NCBI GenBank assembly: GCA_011174825.1
Contig: DUEZ01000075.1
Coordinates: 1-64,000 of the forward strand
Reading direction: 5' to 3'
From: Anaerolineae bacterium
GTDB lineage: Bacteria > Chloroflexota > Anaerolineae > Anaerolineales > E44-bin32
DNA: 64,000 nucleotides
Part shown: positions 1 through 8,700 of the stretch, piece by piece
How positions within the stretch are numbered: position 1 is the first letter of the stretch
Layout of the letters: each line of letters starts with the position of its first letter
Notes under the pieces: model-generated
Seen by the model: only the letters and a program-made list of their open reading frames with translations
Database searches by the model: none
What the model was told of the DNA's origin: nothing
Made by a program: the position numbers and the translations under genes

Positions 1-64
1 GGGGGAGAGCATTTCCTGTTGCTATAACACAATGAAAAGAAGGAATCCCAAAAATGAAAATCAT

Positions 65-88
65 CCTGAGCCCTTCGTCAAGCTCAGG
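65..88. repeat. Short inverted repeat (CCTGAGC / GCTCAGG)
   Basis: CCTGAGC and GCTCAGG form a 7-bp stem around a 10-nt loop, in the 131 bases between the window edge and the stop of the GTPase gene. A partial relative (CAGGCTCAGGATGAC) lies at about 55949-55963, so it may be a dispersed repeat. No U tract follows on either strand, so it is a poor terminator. Nothing else is recognisable in bases 1-131. Confidence 0.3.
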
Positions 89-131
89 GTGCTAGATCGT
101 CAATGTGTATCAAAGTTTAGTTGAAAAAGTA

Positions 132-665
132 CTAGTCAGGTTTCTCGTTCTGTGGAAATGATAAATGAGATGATGCCAAGGTGGCCAGTGTCTTGAACAT
201 CTCCGATACACCGTCACCTGTCAATGCACTCGTTTCTAAATACGGTGCCGCGATTCTCGCTGCAAAAGCCGATGCAACTTCAGCTTGTGTTACCCTCCCA
301 AGATCAATCTTATTACCTACAATGATGAACCTTTGACCAGGTGTGATACCGATAATCTCTTCGTACCATTTCTCGAGGTTTTCAAGACTTGCTGGGTCGG
401 TGACGTCGTACACGAGAGCGGTCCCAAGGCTGCCACGATAAAATCCGCTTCGAACCACTGCGAATCTATCCTGTCCAGCCATATCCCATATCGATAGTTT
501 TACAGTTCTACCGGGTAATTCAACGACTTTTGTCTGGAAATCAACACCGATCGTTGCTACTCTTGATGTTTCGAATTTTCCCTCGCAATACCTTCGCACG
601 AGGGATGTTTTACCTACATTTCCGTCGCCAGCGATGACGACCTTTAAAACAGCTATTTTCTCCAC
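132..665 (-). CDS. Rab-like small Ras-superfamily GTPase
   Basis: A 177-residue single-domain GTPase. All five G motifs are visible: P-loop GDGNVGKTS (13-21), switch I Thr38 in TIGVDF, WDMAGQDRF (60-68) with the catalytic Gln65, NKID (118-121) and ETSA (144-147). The stretches IGVDF, WDxAGQxRF and YRGxxGxxLVYDVTD are close to eukaryotic Rab proteins, closer than to the MglA type. There is no C-terminal Cys, so no prenylation site and probably a soluble protein. The start is GTG at 665, preceded by a strong GGGGGGAG ribosome site. A possible small gene ends immediately upstream. No GAP, roadblock/MglB or effector gene is visible beside it, so its pathway is unknown. Bacterial Rab/Rup-type GTPases are known in Chloroflexota and myxobacteria; polarity or trafficking roles would be guesswork. 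Confidence 0.9.
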   Translation of the reverse strand: MEKIAVLKVVIAGDGNVGKTSLVRRYCEGKFETSRVATIGVDFQTKVVELPGRTVKLSIWDMAGQDRFAVVRSGFYRGSLGTALVYDVTDPASLENLEKWYEEIIGITPGQRFIIVGNKIDLGRVTQAEVASAFAARIAAPYLETSALTGDGVSEMFKTLATLASSHLSFPQNEKPD

Positions 666-666
666 G

Positions 667-870
667 TTATCTCCCCCCTAAAGTGTAATACCAACGCTTT
701 TTGTCCACAAATGATTGTGGAGTCAGCACCAGAGGGATCGAATCAACGACAGTATGGCTCAACAGGCTACAATTTGCCCCTTGAAAAATATCGGTGTTCC
801 CTGGCGTATAACACAAAGTGACCAAATCGTTTCCGAATTCAACAAGTCTAGGCTGTCTCGGTATCCTCAA
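667..870 (-). CDS. Possible small gene of unknown function upstream of the GTPase
   Basis: A 67-codon reading frame from TTG at 870, with GAGG about 8 nt upstream, stopping at 667-669. The GTPase start codon is 663-665, so the frame runs through that gene's ribosome site. The predicted protein has no signal peptide, membrane segment or motif that I recognise, and it does not look like a roadblock/LC7 domain. The tight junction favours a real, coupled gene; the rare start and unfamiliar sequence argue against it. If it is not real, 666-992 is about 330 bases of intergenic DNA in which I see nothing else. Confidence 0.3.
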   Translation of the reverse strand: MRIPRQPRLVEFGNDLVTLCYTPGNTDIFQGANCSLLSHTVVDSIPLVLTPQSFVDKKRWYYTLGGR

Positions 871-992
871 AACTCTGCCTCACAAACCTCGATCAATTAG
901 GACCTTATTCACTCGGTCCACAAGCGGGTGGGCGGGGGTGGGGTGCAGATCATCATTACAAAACCAAGGTGAGGGTATAGAGTAAAGCTGGT

Positions 993-1766
993 TTATTGAT
1001 TTCTTGGGAGAACCGGAGGGGTAGAAAAGTCACCGTAGGATGGCATGAGTTCAATCCGAATCGCGGACTCATTGAAAATCGGGACCTGCCTGGCAATGAG
1101 CAAAAGATTTGATGGATCTTCTGATACGAGACAATTCATTGGGATCATAGCTGTTAAAGGTCTTACATCGACTTTGGTTGGATCGAATGTCACAATCGGG
1201 GAACGAAGTGACGATAGCATCTCTGCTTGAAATTGCAGCAAAACATCTGGATTATCTTTTAATAGCCTCTGAACGGCCACTACCGTCGCGCCGTCTAAGT
1301 TTTCCTCTCCAACAGGTACACCTCCTACAAAATCGACAAGCGCCTTAAAAAAGGTCTCGTCCATGATGGCCCAATAATTGTGGCGAATGTGTGGGACAGC
1401 TTTTACGAGGGCATCCATAAAGTCTTCTGATATACCATCGCCCACTGAGTAAGAGAACAGGGTTCTGAGTGTCGCAGATTCTAAACCGTCTATCTCGTGA
1501 TTCACTGGAACCCCAAAGAGCACAACTTCGTTCTCTGGGATCCGGTGGATGATATACCAAATAGCCATAAGCGTGGGATCCGTACTATCAAAGGCATCAA
1601 TGCCCAAGATCAACAGCGTTCTTCTCGTTGTATCTGGGCTCGGTGATGGCTTTGGAGTAGGTGTTGAGGTTGTCTCGAGGTCTCGATTAATGAGGGCCGA
1701 GAGGATGCCAAGACTGAAACAGAAAAGAATGATGATGATAGCGATTAAGTAGGCTCGATGCCTCAT
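993..1766 (-). CDS. Membrane-anchored LytR-CpsA-Psr (LCP)-like protein
   Basis: 257 residues. One membrane segment at about 5-25 is followed by a Thr/Pro/Ser linker (about 33-46) and an extracytoplasmic domain. The domain opens with RTLLILGIDAFDS and later has YWAIMDETFFKALVDFVGGVPV, the pattern of LCP proteins, which transfer glycopolymers from lipid carriers to the cell wall. The usual Arg-rich phosphate-binding segment after the first Asp (RSDT type) is not evident, and the protein is shorter than most LCP enzymes, so activity is uncertain. An ATG start gives a good signal anchor. It is followed downstream on the same strand by the GTPase, about 330 bases away. Confidence 0.6.
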   Translation of the reverse strand: MRHRAYLIAIIIILFCFSLGILSALINRDLETTSTPTPKPSPSPDTTRRTLLILGIDAFDSTDPTLMAIWYIIHRIPENEVVLFGVPVNHEIDGLESATLRTLFSYSVGDGISEDFMDALVKAVPHIRHNYWAIMDETFFKALVDFVGGVPVGEENLDGATVVAVQRLLKDNPDVLLQFQAEMLSSLRSPIVTFDPTKVDVRPLTAMIPMNCLVSEDPSNLLLIARQVPIFNESAIRIELMPSYGDFSTPPVLPRNQ

Positions 1767-1909
1767 CCGCTCGTCCCCGACAGTCTCATCTAATCATTCG
1801 CGATTTCGCGAACAGTACGTAGCCCATTTATTATTAGAAATCTCAATGGGCTTATTACCTAACAACCTGGAAAGAATACCACTGATACTAGGATTGTCGC
1901 AATCGAGTT

Positions 1910-2710
1910 TCATGAATCTGAATGTGTGGGCTCCCAAGCTCGCCAACCCGCCAGCCATTGCTTAATCAGTTCTACCAACTGTCTCCTGGTCTCGGGGTTG
2001 TCGGGGATATTGACGGGTTTCGCATTTTCGATTTTAGCAGGCTGAGTGCCTTGTAAAATCTCATCAATTCCAATCGGGAGCAATGGAAGCCCGGCCTCTC
2101 TCATCATATCGATCGCCCTGATGTGATGTTCAAGCGCTGGATTGTAGGATGTTATCAACACTCCGAGCGTATCAAGATCCGGGTTGATTTCCTCCTTGAA
2201 CCTGTCTAGCTGAGCCAGAAAGAGTGATACAGCTCGAATATCAGGAACTTCTGGTCGGATCGGGATAAGGACAGTTTGTGCTGAATTCAATGCGTTGACC
2301 GTCAACATCCCTAAACTCGAAGGACAATCAATCAACGCCAAATCGAAATCATTTTCCACTGATTCCAAGGCGTTCCTCAAGACGCTTTCCCTGCCCATTC
2401 TGAAATTGAGGCCCAGCTCCGATTGAGCCAGAGCGAGATCGGAGGGGGCTAGATAACAATCTCGATTAGGAAGGATCTCTTTCAAAATATCCCACATTCC
2501 TAATTCACCAGGGCGCGATCCACCGATCACCTCCGCGAGGCTCGTTCCCTCTGCGTCCTCCATACCACAAGCAGCGCTGAGTGCCCCTAAAGGATCCAGA
2601 TCCACCAGCAAGACCCGCGTTTCAGTCTCGGCTAACGCCATACCCAGAGACAACGTCGTCGATGTTTTTCCAACACCGGCTCTTTGGTTCGCGATGGCTA
2701 TTGTTTTCAT
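1910..2710 (-). CDS. Orphan ParA/MinD-type ATPase with altered Walker A
   Basis: 266 residues, the normal length for Soj/ParA chromosome-partition ATPases. Visible are the nucleotide loop NQRAGVGKTSTT (8-19), VLLVDLDPLGAL (33-44) and the Walker B-like DLALIDCPSSLG. In the usual deviant Walker A (KGGVGKT) the first Lys reaches across the dimer to the ATP; here that position is Arg10 and the following Gly is Ala. The DPQGN signature is DPLGA. No ParB or parS-like site is beside it, so it may position a protein complex rather than DNA. The start is ATG at 2710. The neighbour upstream is a small exported protein 45 bases away on the same strand. Confidence 0.85.
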   Translation of the reverse strand: MKTIAIANQRAGVGKTSTTLSLGMALAETETRVLLVDLDPLGALSAACGMEDAEGTSLAEVIGGSRPGELGMWDILKEILPNRDCYLAPSDLALAQSELGLNFRMGRESVLRNALESVENDFDLALIDCPSSLGMLTVNALNSAQTVLIPIRPEVPDIRAVSLFLAQLDRFKEEINPDLDTLGVLITSYNPALEHHIRAIDMMREAGLPLLPIGIDEILQGTQPAKIENAKPVNIPDNPETRRQLVELIKQWLAGWRAWEPTHSDS

Positions 2711-2755
2711 CGTGACATTATTATGGATGGATAAGATATCGGGCGATAGTTCACG

Positions 2756-3163
2756 TCACCACCAGATACGGAATGAATCCCGCGTGCTAGCCTCTAACTC
2801 CTCAAATCCAATATGGAATTCAAGCAAGACACTGGTGCCGGGAGGCTGGTTCTCAATCTCTAAGATCAATCGGCTCACGCCGTACTCGTCCGTATTGGGC
2901 ATAACCCATTCTTGGACATCATTGGGGAAATAAACAGTTAATAATGAGGCGGCTCCTTCAACTGGATTGAGATTTTGATCCCTGACGATAAGAAATATCA
3001 ATTGGTATGCATTGGATCCTACAACGGGATAAAGGACTGACCCCTTGGGATACAATTCCAGCACACGGGTCGTATTCGTCAAGCTTATCTCACCCGCCTG
3101 GGCAACACCAGCGAATGCCGAAACAATGACCATCAGAATGAACAGCTTGACTAACGACTTCAC
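2756..3163 (-). CDS. Small secreted protein, possibly one Ig-like fold
   Basis: 135 residues starting with GTG at 3163 behind a GGAGG site with about 8-nt spacing. Residues 1-23 form a clear Sec signal peptide ending in AGVAQA, followed by mature sequence of alternating beta-type segments (YQLIFLIVRDQNLNPVEG, VSRLILEIENQPPGTSVLLEF). This resembles single bacterial Ig-like (invasin/Big type) domains, but the match is by pattern only. No Cys follows the signal cleavage site, so it is not a lipoprotein. It lies just upstream of the ParA-type ATPase on the same strand and may be co-transcribed with it. Function not recognised. Confidence 0.7.
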   Translation of the reverse strand: MKSLVKLFILMVIVSAFAGVAQAGEISLTNTTRVLELYPKGSVLYPVVGSNAYQLIFLIVRDQNLNPVEGAASLLTVYFPNDVQEWVMPNTDEYGVSRLILEIENQPPGTSVLLEFHIGFEELEASTRDSFRIWW

Positions 3164-3350
3164 GTACTTGCCTCCATGTGTGAGGACGATATTAATCCCC
3201 CACTTATTGCCTAACAGATTTCTGGTTGTTACATCCGTGGGCTTGGACGCCTCCGCTATCGTCTTTATCTATCTGAAGGACGAGGGTATTCAATGGTACA
3301 TTAGGTCTATAAAGTTGGCAAAAGGCCTCGCCGAAGAAAACCGAACTACG

Positions 3351-4331
3351 TTAGGTATCGAAGATTTCATAATAGCCCCGATCAAGTTCGTCATCAGAGA
3401 GGTGAGCGTACCGCTGAGTAACGGATATGTTACGATGACGTGCGAGCTCTTGGGCAAGCTTCAGATTACCCCCAGAACCCCGCAGCACAGTGGTCACAAA
3501 GTAATGACGGAAGGAGTGGGGTGTGATCATACCCTGGTCTCGTTCTCCAAGCGCTTCCTGTGCGCGTTTATGAACAATGGCCCGCCCAGTTGTTGTAGTA
3601 ATTGGGAGAACCTTCGACCCTGCACCGCGATCATGCCGCGCAAAGAGGGGAAGGGAGCTAAGAGGTCTTCCTGAGGCTCCATCGATCCTCCCTCGTACGG
3701 ATAGGTAATCTTTTACCGCTGAGATCGCTCGTCTCGAGAAGCGAATGACGGATTCTCGATCGCCTTTACCGATTAATTGTGCCCGTCCCTCATTCCAATC
3801 AAGGTCTCCTCTGCGGAGCCCGCATGCCTCGTGCACCCGTAGACCTGTATCAGCCAAGACAAGCAGAAAAGCCCGGTCGCGCATATTTCGCAGTCGTTCG
3901 CGCTCGCCATCGGAAGGGATTCTTGCAAGATTTATTGCATATTCCACCATTTGTTCAATCGCAGAGCGTGGGAACTGTGGCAAGCGTTGGCCAGGGCGTC
4001 TTGCGCGTTGTCGGATGAGCATCCTCACACGAGGTAGGTTTATCGTTGCGATCCGTTCAGAGACCAGGAATTCATACCAGCCGGTTGCTGCGCTGAGGTA
4101 GAGCCGTTCGCTTGCTGGAGCATAGCTCTTTAGATCCCTGGCGAAGTCTGTGGTCCAATCCTCGGTGGTTTCCATGACAGGGACCGTCTTGGGGTCGACT
4201 CCGATCGATCTGAGCGTTTCTGAGAAGGCTTGGAGGGCGTTTTTATACGTTCGTGCTGTGTTTGGGCTCCTGGAGAGTGAAACTCCATCCAGGTAAGCCC
4301 TCATTGATTCCTCGATCGTCATTGGTTTCAT
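3351..4331 (-). CDS. Tyrosine recombinase/integrase (XerC/D type)
   Basis: 326 residues from ATG at 4331. The N-terminal SAM-like core-binding domain (about 1-105) is followed by a catalytic domain with all expected residues: Arg in DTGLRVHEA, Lys in GKGDRE, His-x-x-Arg in HSFRHYF, His in ARHRN and the nucleophile Tyr in QRYAHL. The frame is open further upstream to about 4706, but that part looks non-coding and contains the promoter and the neighbour's terminator. A near-consensus promoter at 4416-4444 gives a transcript starting about 80 nt before this ATG. It could be a chromosome-dimer resolvase-like protein or the integrase of a lost element; no att repeats or phage genes are visible. 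A 209-codon frame on the opposite strand is taken as a shadow. Confidence 0.85.
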   Translation of the reverse strand: MKPMTIEESMRAYLDGVSLSRSPNTARTYKNALQAFSETLRSIGVDPKTVPVMETTEDWTTDFARDLKSYAPASERLYLSAATGWYEFLVSERIATINLPRVRMLIRQRARRPGQRLPQFPRSAIEQMVEYAINLARIPSDGERERLRNMRDRAFLLVLADTGLRVHEACGLRRGDLDWNEGRAQLIGKGDRESVIRFSRRAISAVKDYLSVRGRIDGASGRPLSSLPLFARHDRGAGSKVLPITTTTGRAIVHKRAQEALGERDQGMITPHSFRHYFVTTVLRGSGGNLKLAQELARHRNISVTQRYAHLSDDELDRGYYEIFDT

Positions 4332-4415
4332 GGTTTCTGCCTTTATCCCAGGGAGGATGTTTGTCCGCTTTCCATAATATTGATTGCGATAATGTAACTT
4401 ATCATAACCATAAAG

Positions 4416-4444
4416 AAAATAGCAGATTTGAGTCTCTTTGTCAA
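4416..4444 (-). promoter_or_regulatory. Sigma-A-type promoter for the tyrosine recombinase
   Basis: On the minus strand, TTGACA (4444-4439), a 17-nt spacer, then TATTTT (4421-4416) preceded by TGC, an extended -10. It is one of the two promoters in the window with a perfect -35 box. Predicted start about 4409, leaving a leader of about 78 nt before the ATG at 4331. The rest of the gap 4332-4683 holds only the terminator listed next. Confidence 0.65.
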
Positions 4445-4605
4445 CCCCCCTGCTGTAATTACCTTTATCGAGCTTCTTAAATAATGAACAGGGCGATGGA
4501 GTGAATTCATTTTGATAGAAAACACGATCCCACGGATATTTACATGAATTGAATTCCCCCACCCTCATTAAGTGCGACAACTGAAAGTTATTTAGTATCT
4601 GGATA

Positions 4606-4640
4606 AAGAAAAACACCCCTCGGAACCGGTTCAAGGGTGC
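4606..4640 (-). terminator. Intrinsic terminator after the response regulator gene
   Basis: Read on the minus strand, an imperfect hairpin with outer arms CACCC/GGGTG and inner palindrome GAACCGGTTC, followed by TTTTTCTTT. It sits about 45 bases past the stop of the REC/HD-GYP gene and upstream of the recombinase promoter, so it separates the two units. Confidence 0.6.
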
Positions 4641-4683
4641 TCTTATCCTTTTGGGTAGAACAGTTGTTCGTTTTTCTGGCGCT

Positions 4684-5718
4684 TTAGTGTAATTCCCTCG
4701 CTCCAACGAGCGCTACTTTTTCCTCCACATCGTCCCTCAACTCATCCATGATCTTTCTTATTCGACCCTGCTCCCAGCAGCGGATAAATACCTCAACCAT
4801 TTTAGGATCAAATTGAGTTCCTGCCCTGCTCTTGATCTCCTCATACGCTCTTGACGGACCAAGAGCCAGGCGATAAGGACGATCGCTCGTCATGGCATCA
4901 AAGCTATCCACAACTGACAGCAGGCGTGCTTCCTCAGGGATTTCATCTCCTTTTAAGCCCTCCGGATACCCAGAACCGTCCCATGCCTCATGATGATACA
5001 GCACAATGGGTAATGCGGGAGCCAAATATTCGATCCTTTTGATCATAAACGCGCCATATTCGGTGTGACGACGCATTTCCTTCCATTCATCAGCTGACAA
5101 TGGCTCTCTCTTCGTGAGGATAGATGTTCGGATATCTAATTTGCCAATGTCATGTAGGATGGCACCAAACTCCAGGGCTTCTAAGCGTGGTTCTGGCCAT
5201 CCTAGTTCCTTCGCCATCGCATTGGAGTATGCGTTAAGTCGCATGACATGCTTATGCGTATATTGATCTCGAGCTTCAATACCACCAGCGAGCATAAGCA
5301 GACTTAATTTGTATGCGGTTTTCAGCTGTTCAACCATGAGTTCATTCGATCGCCGTAATCGAGCGCGGACGGTCGTCAGCAACTCATGACTGCTGATCGG
5401 CTTGGTGATGTAATCGTCGACCCCAAGAGACCTTCCCGCGAAAACATCCTCTCTTGCACCACGGGCTGTGAGAAAAACAAAGGGGGTTTCTTTGCCGCCA
5501 GGCAGATCCCTCACCGCTTCATACAGCATGATTCCGTCCATACCCGGCATCGCGATATCTGAAAGGATCAACTCCGGTCGTTCCTTGCGGAACAATTCCA
5601 ACGCAGCCTCGCCATGCGTGGCCGTTCTGACCTGAAAACCAGCGGTCTCCAAGATGTCCTTTAAAGCCACAAGCATAGCGTGGTCGTCTTCTACAACGAG
5701 GACGGACGCTTTTTCCAT
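4684..5718 (-). CDS. Response regulator with HD-GYP phosphodiesterase output
   Basis: 344 residues. REC domain 5-120 with the acidic pocket ED(D)11-12, phospho-acceptor Asp54 (LSDIAMPGMDG), Thr84 and Lys107. HD-GYP domain about 140-325 with HD189-190 (ILHDIGKLD), HH242-243 and GSGYP (248-252). HD-GYP proteins hydrolyse cyclic di-GMP, so the predicted output is a phosphorylation-controlled fall in c-di-GMP. The gene lies 76 bases downstream of a large histidine kinase on the same strand and is almost certainly its partner. No GGDEF protein is present in the window. Start is ATG at 5718; a terminator follows. Confidence 0.93.
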   Translation of the reverse strand: MEKASVLVVEDDHAMLVALKDILETAGFQVRTATHGEAALELFRKERPELILSDIAMPGMDGIMLYEAVRDLPGGKETPFVFLTARGAREDVFAGRSLGVDDYITKPISSHELLTTVRARLRRSNELMVEQLKTAYKLSLLMLAGGIEARDQYTHKHVMRLNAYSNAMAKELGWPEPRLEALEFGAILHDIGKLDIRTSILTKREPLSADEWKEMRRHTEYGAFMIKRIEYLAPALPIVLYHHEAWDGSGYPEGLKGDEIPEEARLLSVVDSFDAMTSDRPYRLALGPSRAYEEIKSRAGTQFDPKMVEVFIRCWEQGRIRKIMDELRDDVEEKVALVGARELH

Positions 5719-5794
5719 CTAATGATCCAGATTGCTGCTAATGCGATGGTATCTCAACACTACCCTTAATTCCATATGACCTTCGCGCTATAGC

Positions 5795-8700
5795 TCAGGA
5801 AAGCTTACCTGTCAAATCTCCCGATTCTTCCCCGGTTTCCAGGTCAGGGTCCGGTGCCAATGGAAGCCAAACCACAAAAGATGCACCCTCTCCTATTTTG
5901 CTCTCCACAGTGATCCTTCCACCATGGCGCTCTATGATTTCTTTGCTGATCGATAGTCCGAGACCTGTTCCTGGGATCCCGCTTGCCCTTCCGGTAAGCC
6001 CGCGATAGAAGCGATCGAAGATCCTCTTCTTCTCTGACTCCGATATCCCAGGTCCAGTGTCCCTCACTTCCAATGTGACCCACGGCTGGTTCTTCCACAA
6101 TCGCCGCTGAGTCTCAATCACAATTCGCCCTCCGGGAGGTGTGTAATTCATAGCGTTAGTCAGCAAGTTTGTAAGCGCTTGGATGATGAGTTGCGGGTCA
6201 ACTTGAGCAAGAGGCAGGTTCTCTGCTGTATTTACTTTCAGGTCAATGCCTTTTTTGCTGATCATGCGTGCTCGATCTACAACCAGGACATTCACCAGTG
6301 AATTCATATTTGTTGATCGAGGGTAAAATTCAACTTGTCTGCTATCGAGGTGTGAGATCGAGAGCAGCTGCTCAATCAAGGCGCTTAAGCGATCCGTCTC
6401 ACGTCTTAAGGTTGCCATGTATTCCGCTTGTCGCTCATCGTCACCCATCTCAATTAGATCAAGATACAGGCCAACGTTGGTCAATGGCGTCCGTAATTCG
6501 TGTGATATTTCCTCGACGAATCTCGCTTTCGCGCTATCGGCTGCCTGAGCTTGTTCCAGGGCGCTTTCTAGATCGCTCGTCCTTTCTTGGACTTGTTCTT
6601 CAAGATGGATGACACTCTCCTGCACTTGCTCATATAGCATGGCGTTCTGAAGAGCCACGGATACTTGATCCGCAAGCAGAATGAGCAGTTCAAGCGCCCC
6701 ACTTTCGATCTGTGACGGATCAGATGTCTCGATGTTGATGACGCCAACAATATCCTCGCCAAGTTTTATCGGAACGACAATCTCAGCTTGTGTTCCAACC
6801 AGTGCGGCCACATAATCCGGATCTTTCCATACATCCTCGACCAACGCAGGCTGGCCTGTCCGAGCGACTCTGCCTGTGATCCCTCGATCAAGATTTAATC
6901 GTTCTACGATCGGTCTTGGTCCACAGCACTCTTCAAGAACCAACTGATCGCCTCGCAGGCGGTAGATCTGTACTGCGGGGAATCCTAATTTATTGTGCAA
7001 TTGATCCGCGACCTCACGTAATAAAGCCTCGACCTCCAATCTTCGAGCGATGGCAGCAACGACACGCTGGAGAATGGTCATCTCAGCTAACCTTCGTTGC
7101 ACCTGGGCGTGTTGGTCAGCATTTGTTAAGACCAACCCCACCTGTTGCCCAGCTGACTGTAGGACTTGTAACCAAGCCGCATCACGCCCCTTGGTGCTTT
7201 CAGTCCAAATGAGTGCCGATCCCCAAATTTGTTCCCCCGCAGCGATGGGAAACGCGAAAACCGAATAACTTGCCGTTGGATATTCCAATATCTCATGAAT
7301 TGGCGTGAGTTGAGAGACAGCCATTTCCGCCAGCTTGAGAGCTTGCGGATGATGTGAGAGATCGTCTCCTTCACTCAATCGATTAACCCTTGGACCTCGT
7401 CTGAATAGCTCCTCATCACCAATTGCGGGAATGTACACCTGAGCGAATGTCCCTTCGATGGCATCTAAAGTACCTTCAAGTAAACGGGTTAAAATCTCAT
7501 CTTGCTCCAAACTGCCCGCCACACCTCGTTCGATCTCATAAACTGTCCGCAACATCCGATGTTCTTTTTCCAATCTCCTATACAGTTCAGCCTTATGCAT
7601 TACTGCCGCTGCGTGGGCAGCAAAAGCTTTCAATAAACTCGTCGTTACCTCATCAAAAGTATTTTCAGTGGCGCTTTCGAGGTTTATGAATCCTAAGATG
7701 TCATCCCCGTATTGAATCGGCGCGCCTGCCCAGGACTTCAACCAGTCCCAACCTGAGTGTCGTCGCCTGGAAGATTCTTGTGTGATATCAGGTATAGCTA
7801 GAACTTCGCCTGCATATAAACGCTGCAGACAAACGTCTTGCTCGAGACTCAATTTGAGGGTCGACAATGACTCATCTGACATATCAAAACGGTCGTATCC
7901 CCGGTGACGAATGATACGTACGTGATCACCATCGATATTTTGGATGTTTGCAGCATCACACGGGAATGCGTGCATGACTTGCTCAAGAATGCGATCAAGA
8001 ATCTCATCGAGGTCGATTTGATCGCTGATCACCAAGGATGCCTCTTGCAAAGCCTCCGCCATTCGGTACTGCCTGCGTTCGGATTCGATGAGATTTGCGA
8101 TACCCAAGGCACTTGCGGCCTGGTAGGCCACTGATTTTGCGAGTCGGATATCGGTTTCCGAGAATGGGCTTCTCTCCAGTCCTCCCGCCAGATCCAAAAC
8201 CCCAATTAGACGCTGGTGCCACATCATTGGGACTCCTAAAACGCGAACATGTGAGGGACCATCCTCCTTCGCATGTGCAATGCCCTCCCAATCATGACAT
8301 TCATCCAACGCAATGGGCTGCTGCATCTTTGCTACCTGACCCGCAACGCCTTCACCATAAAGACACGTTAACTCCGGCGGGTCACCCGGGATACCGCGAC
8401 AGACAACGGAATGTAACGATCGCTCTGCCTCATCGGCAAGGTAGATGACCCCCATCCTGCAATCCAAAAGGGTTGTCGTTTGATCGATGATCTGATTCAA
8501 GAGGTATGAAAGGTCTTGCTTATACTCAACGGTAGCTGCTGTTTCATAAAAAGCACCCAGCTCAGTGGCTTGCCTTAAAGCGATATCAACCAGGCGTACA
8601 TTCTCCAACGCTAGCGCTGCTTGTCCCGCTAATACTACCGCCCAACTCATCCGAAGCTTGGTCAAATGATGATGTTCTGCAAACAAAAACCACAGTCCAC

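Noticed and set aside
3045-3674. A 209-codon plus-strand frame opposite the recombinase and secreted protein
   Set aside because: It covers the antisense of two better-supported genes, has no ribosome site and no protein features.
4332-4706. N-terminal extension of the recombinase
   Set aside because: The stretch overlaps the neighbour's terminator and the recombinase promoter, and its residues do not look coding.
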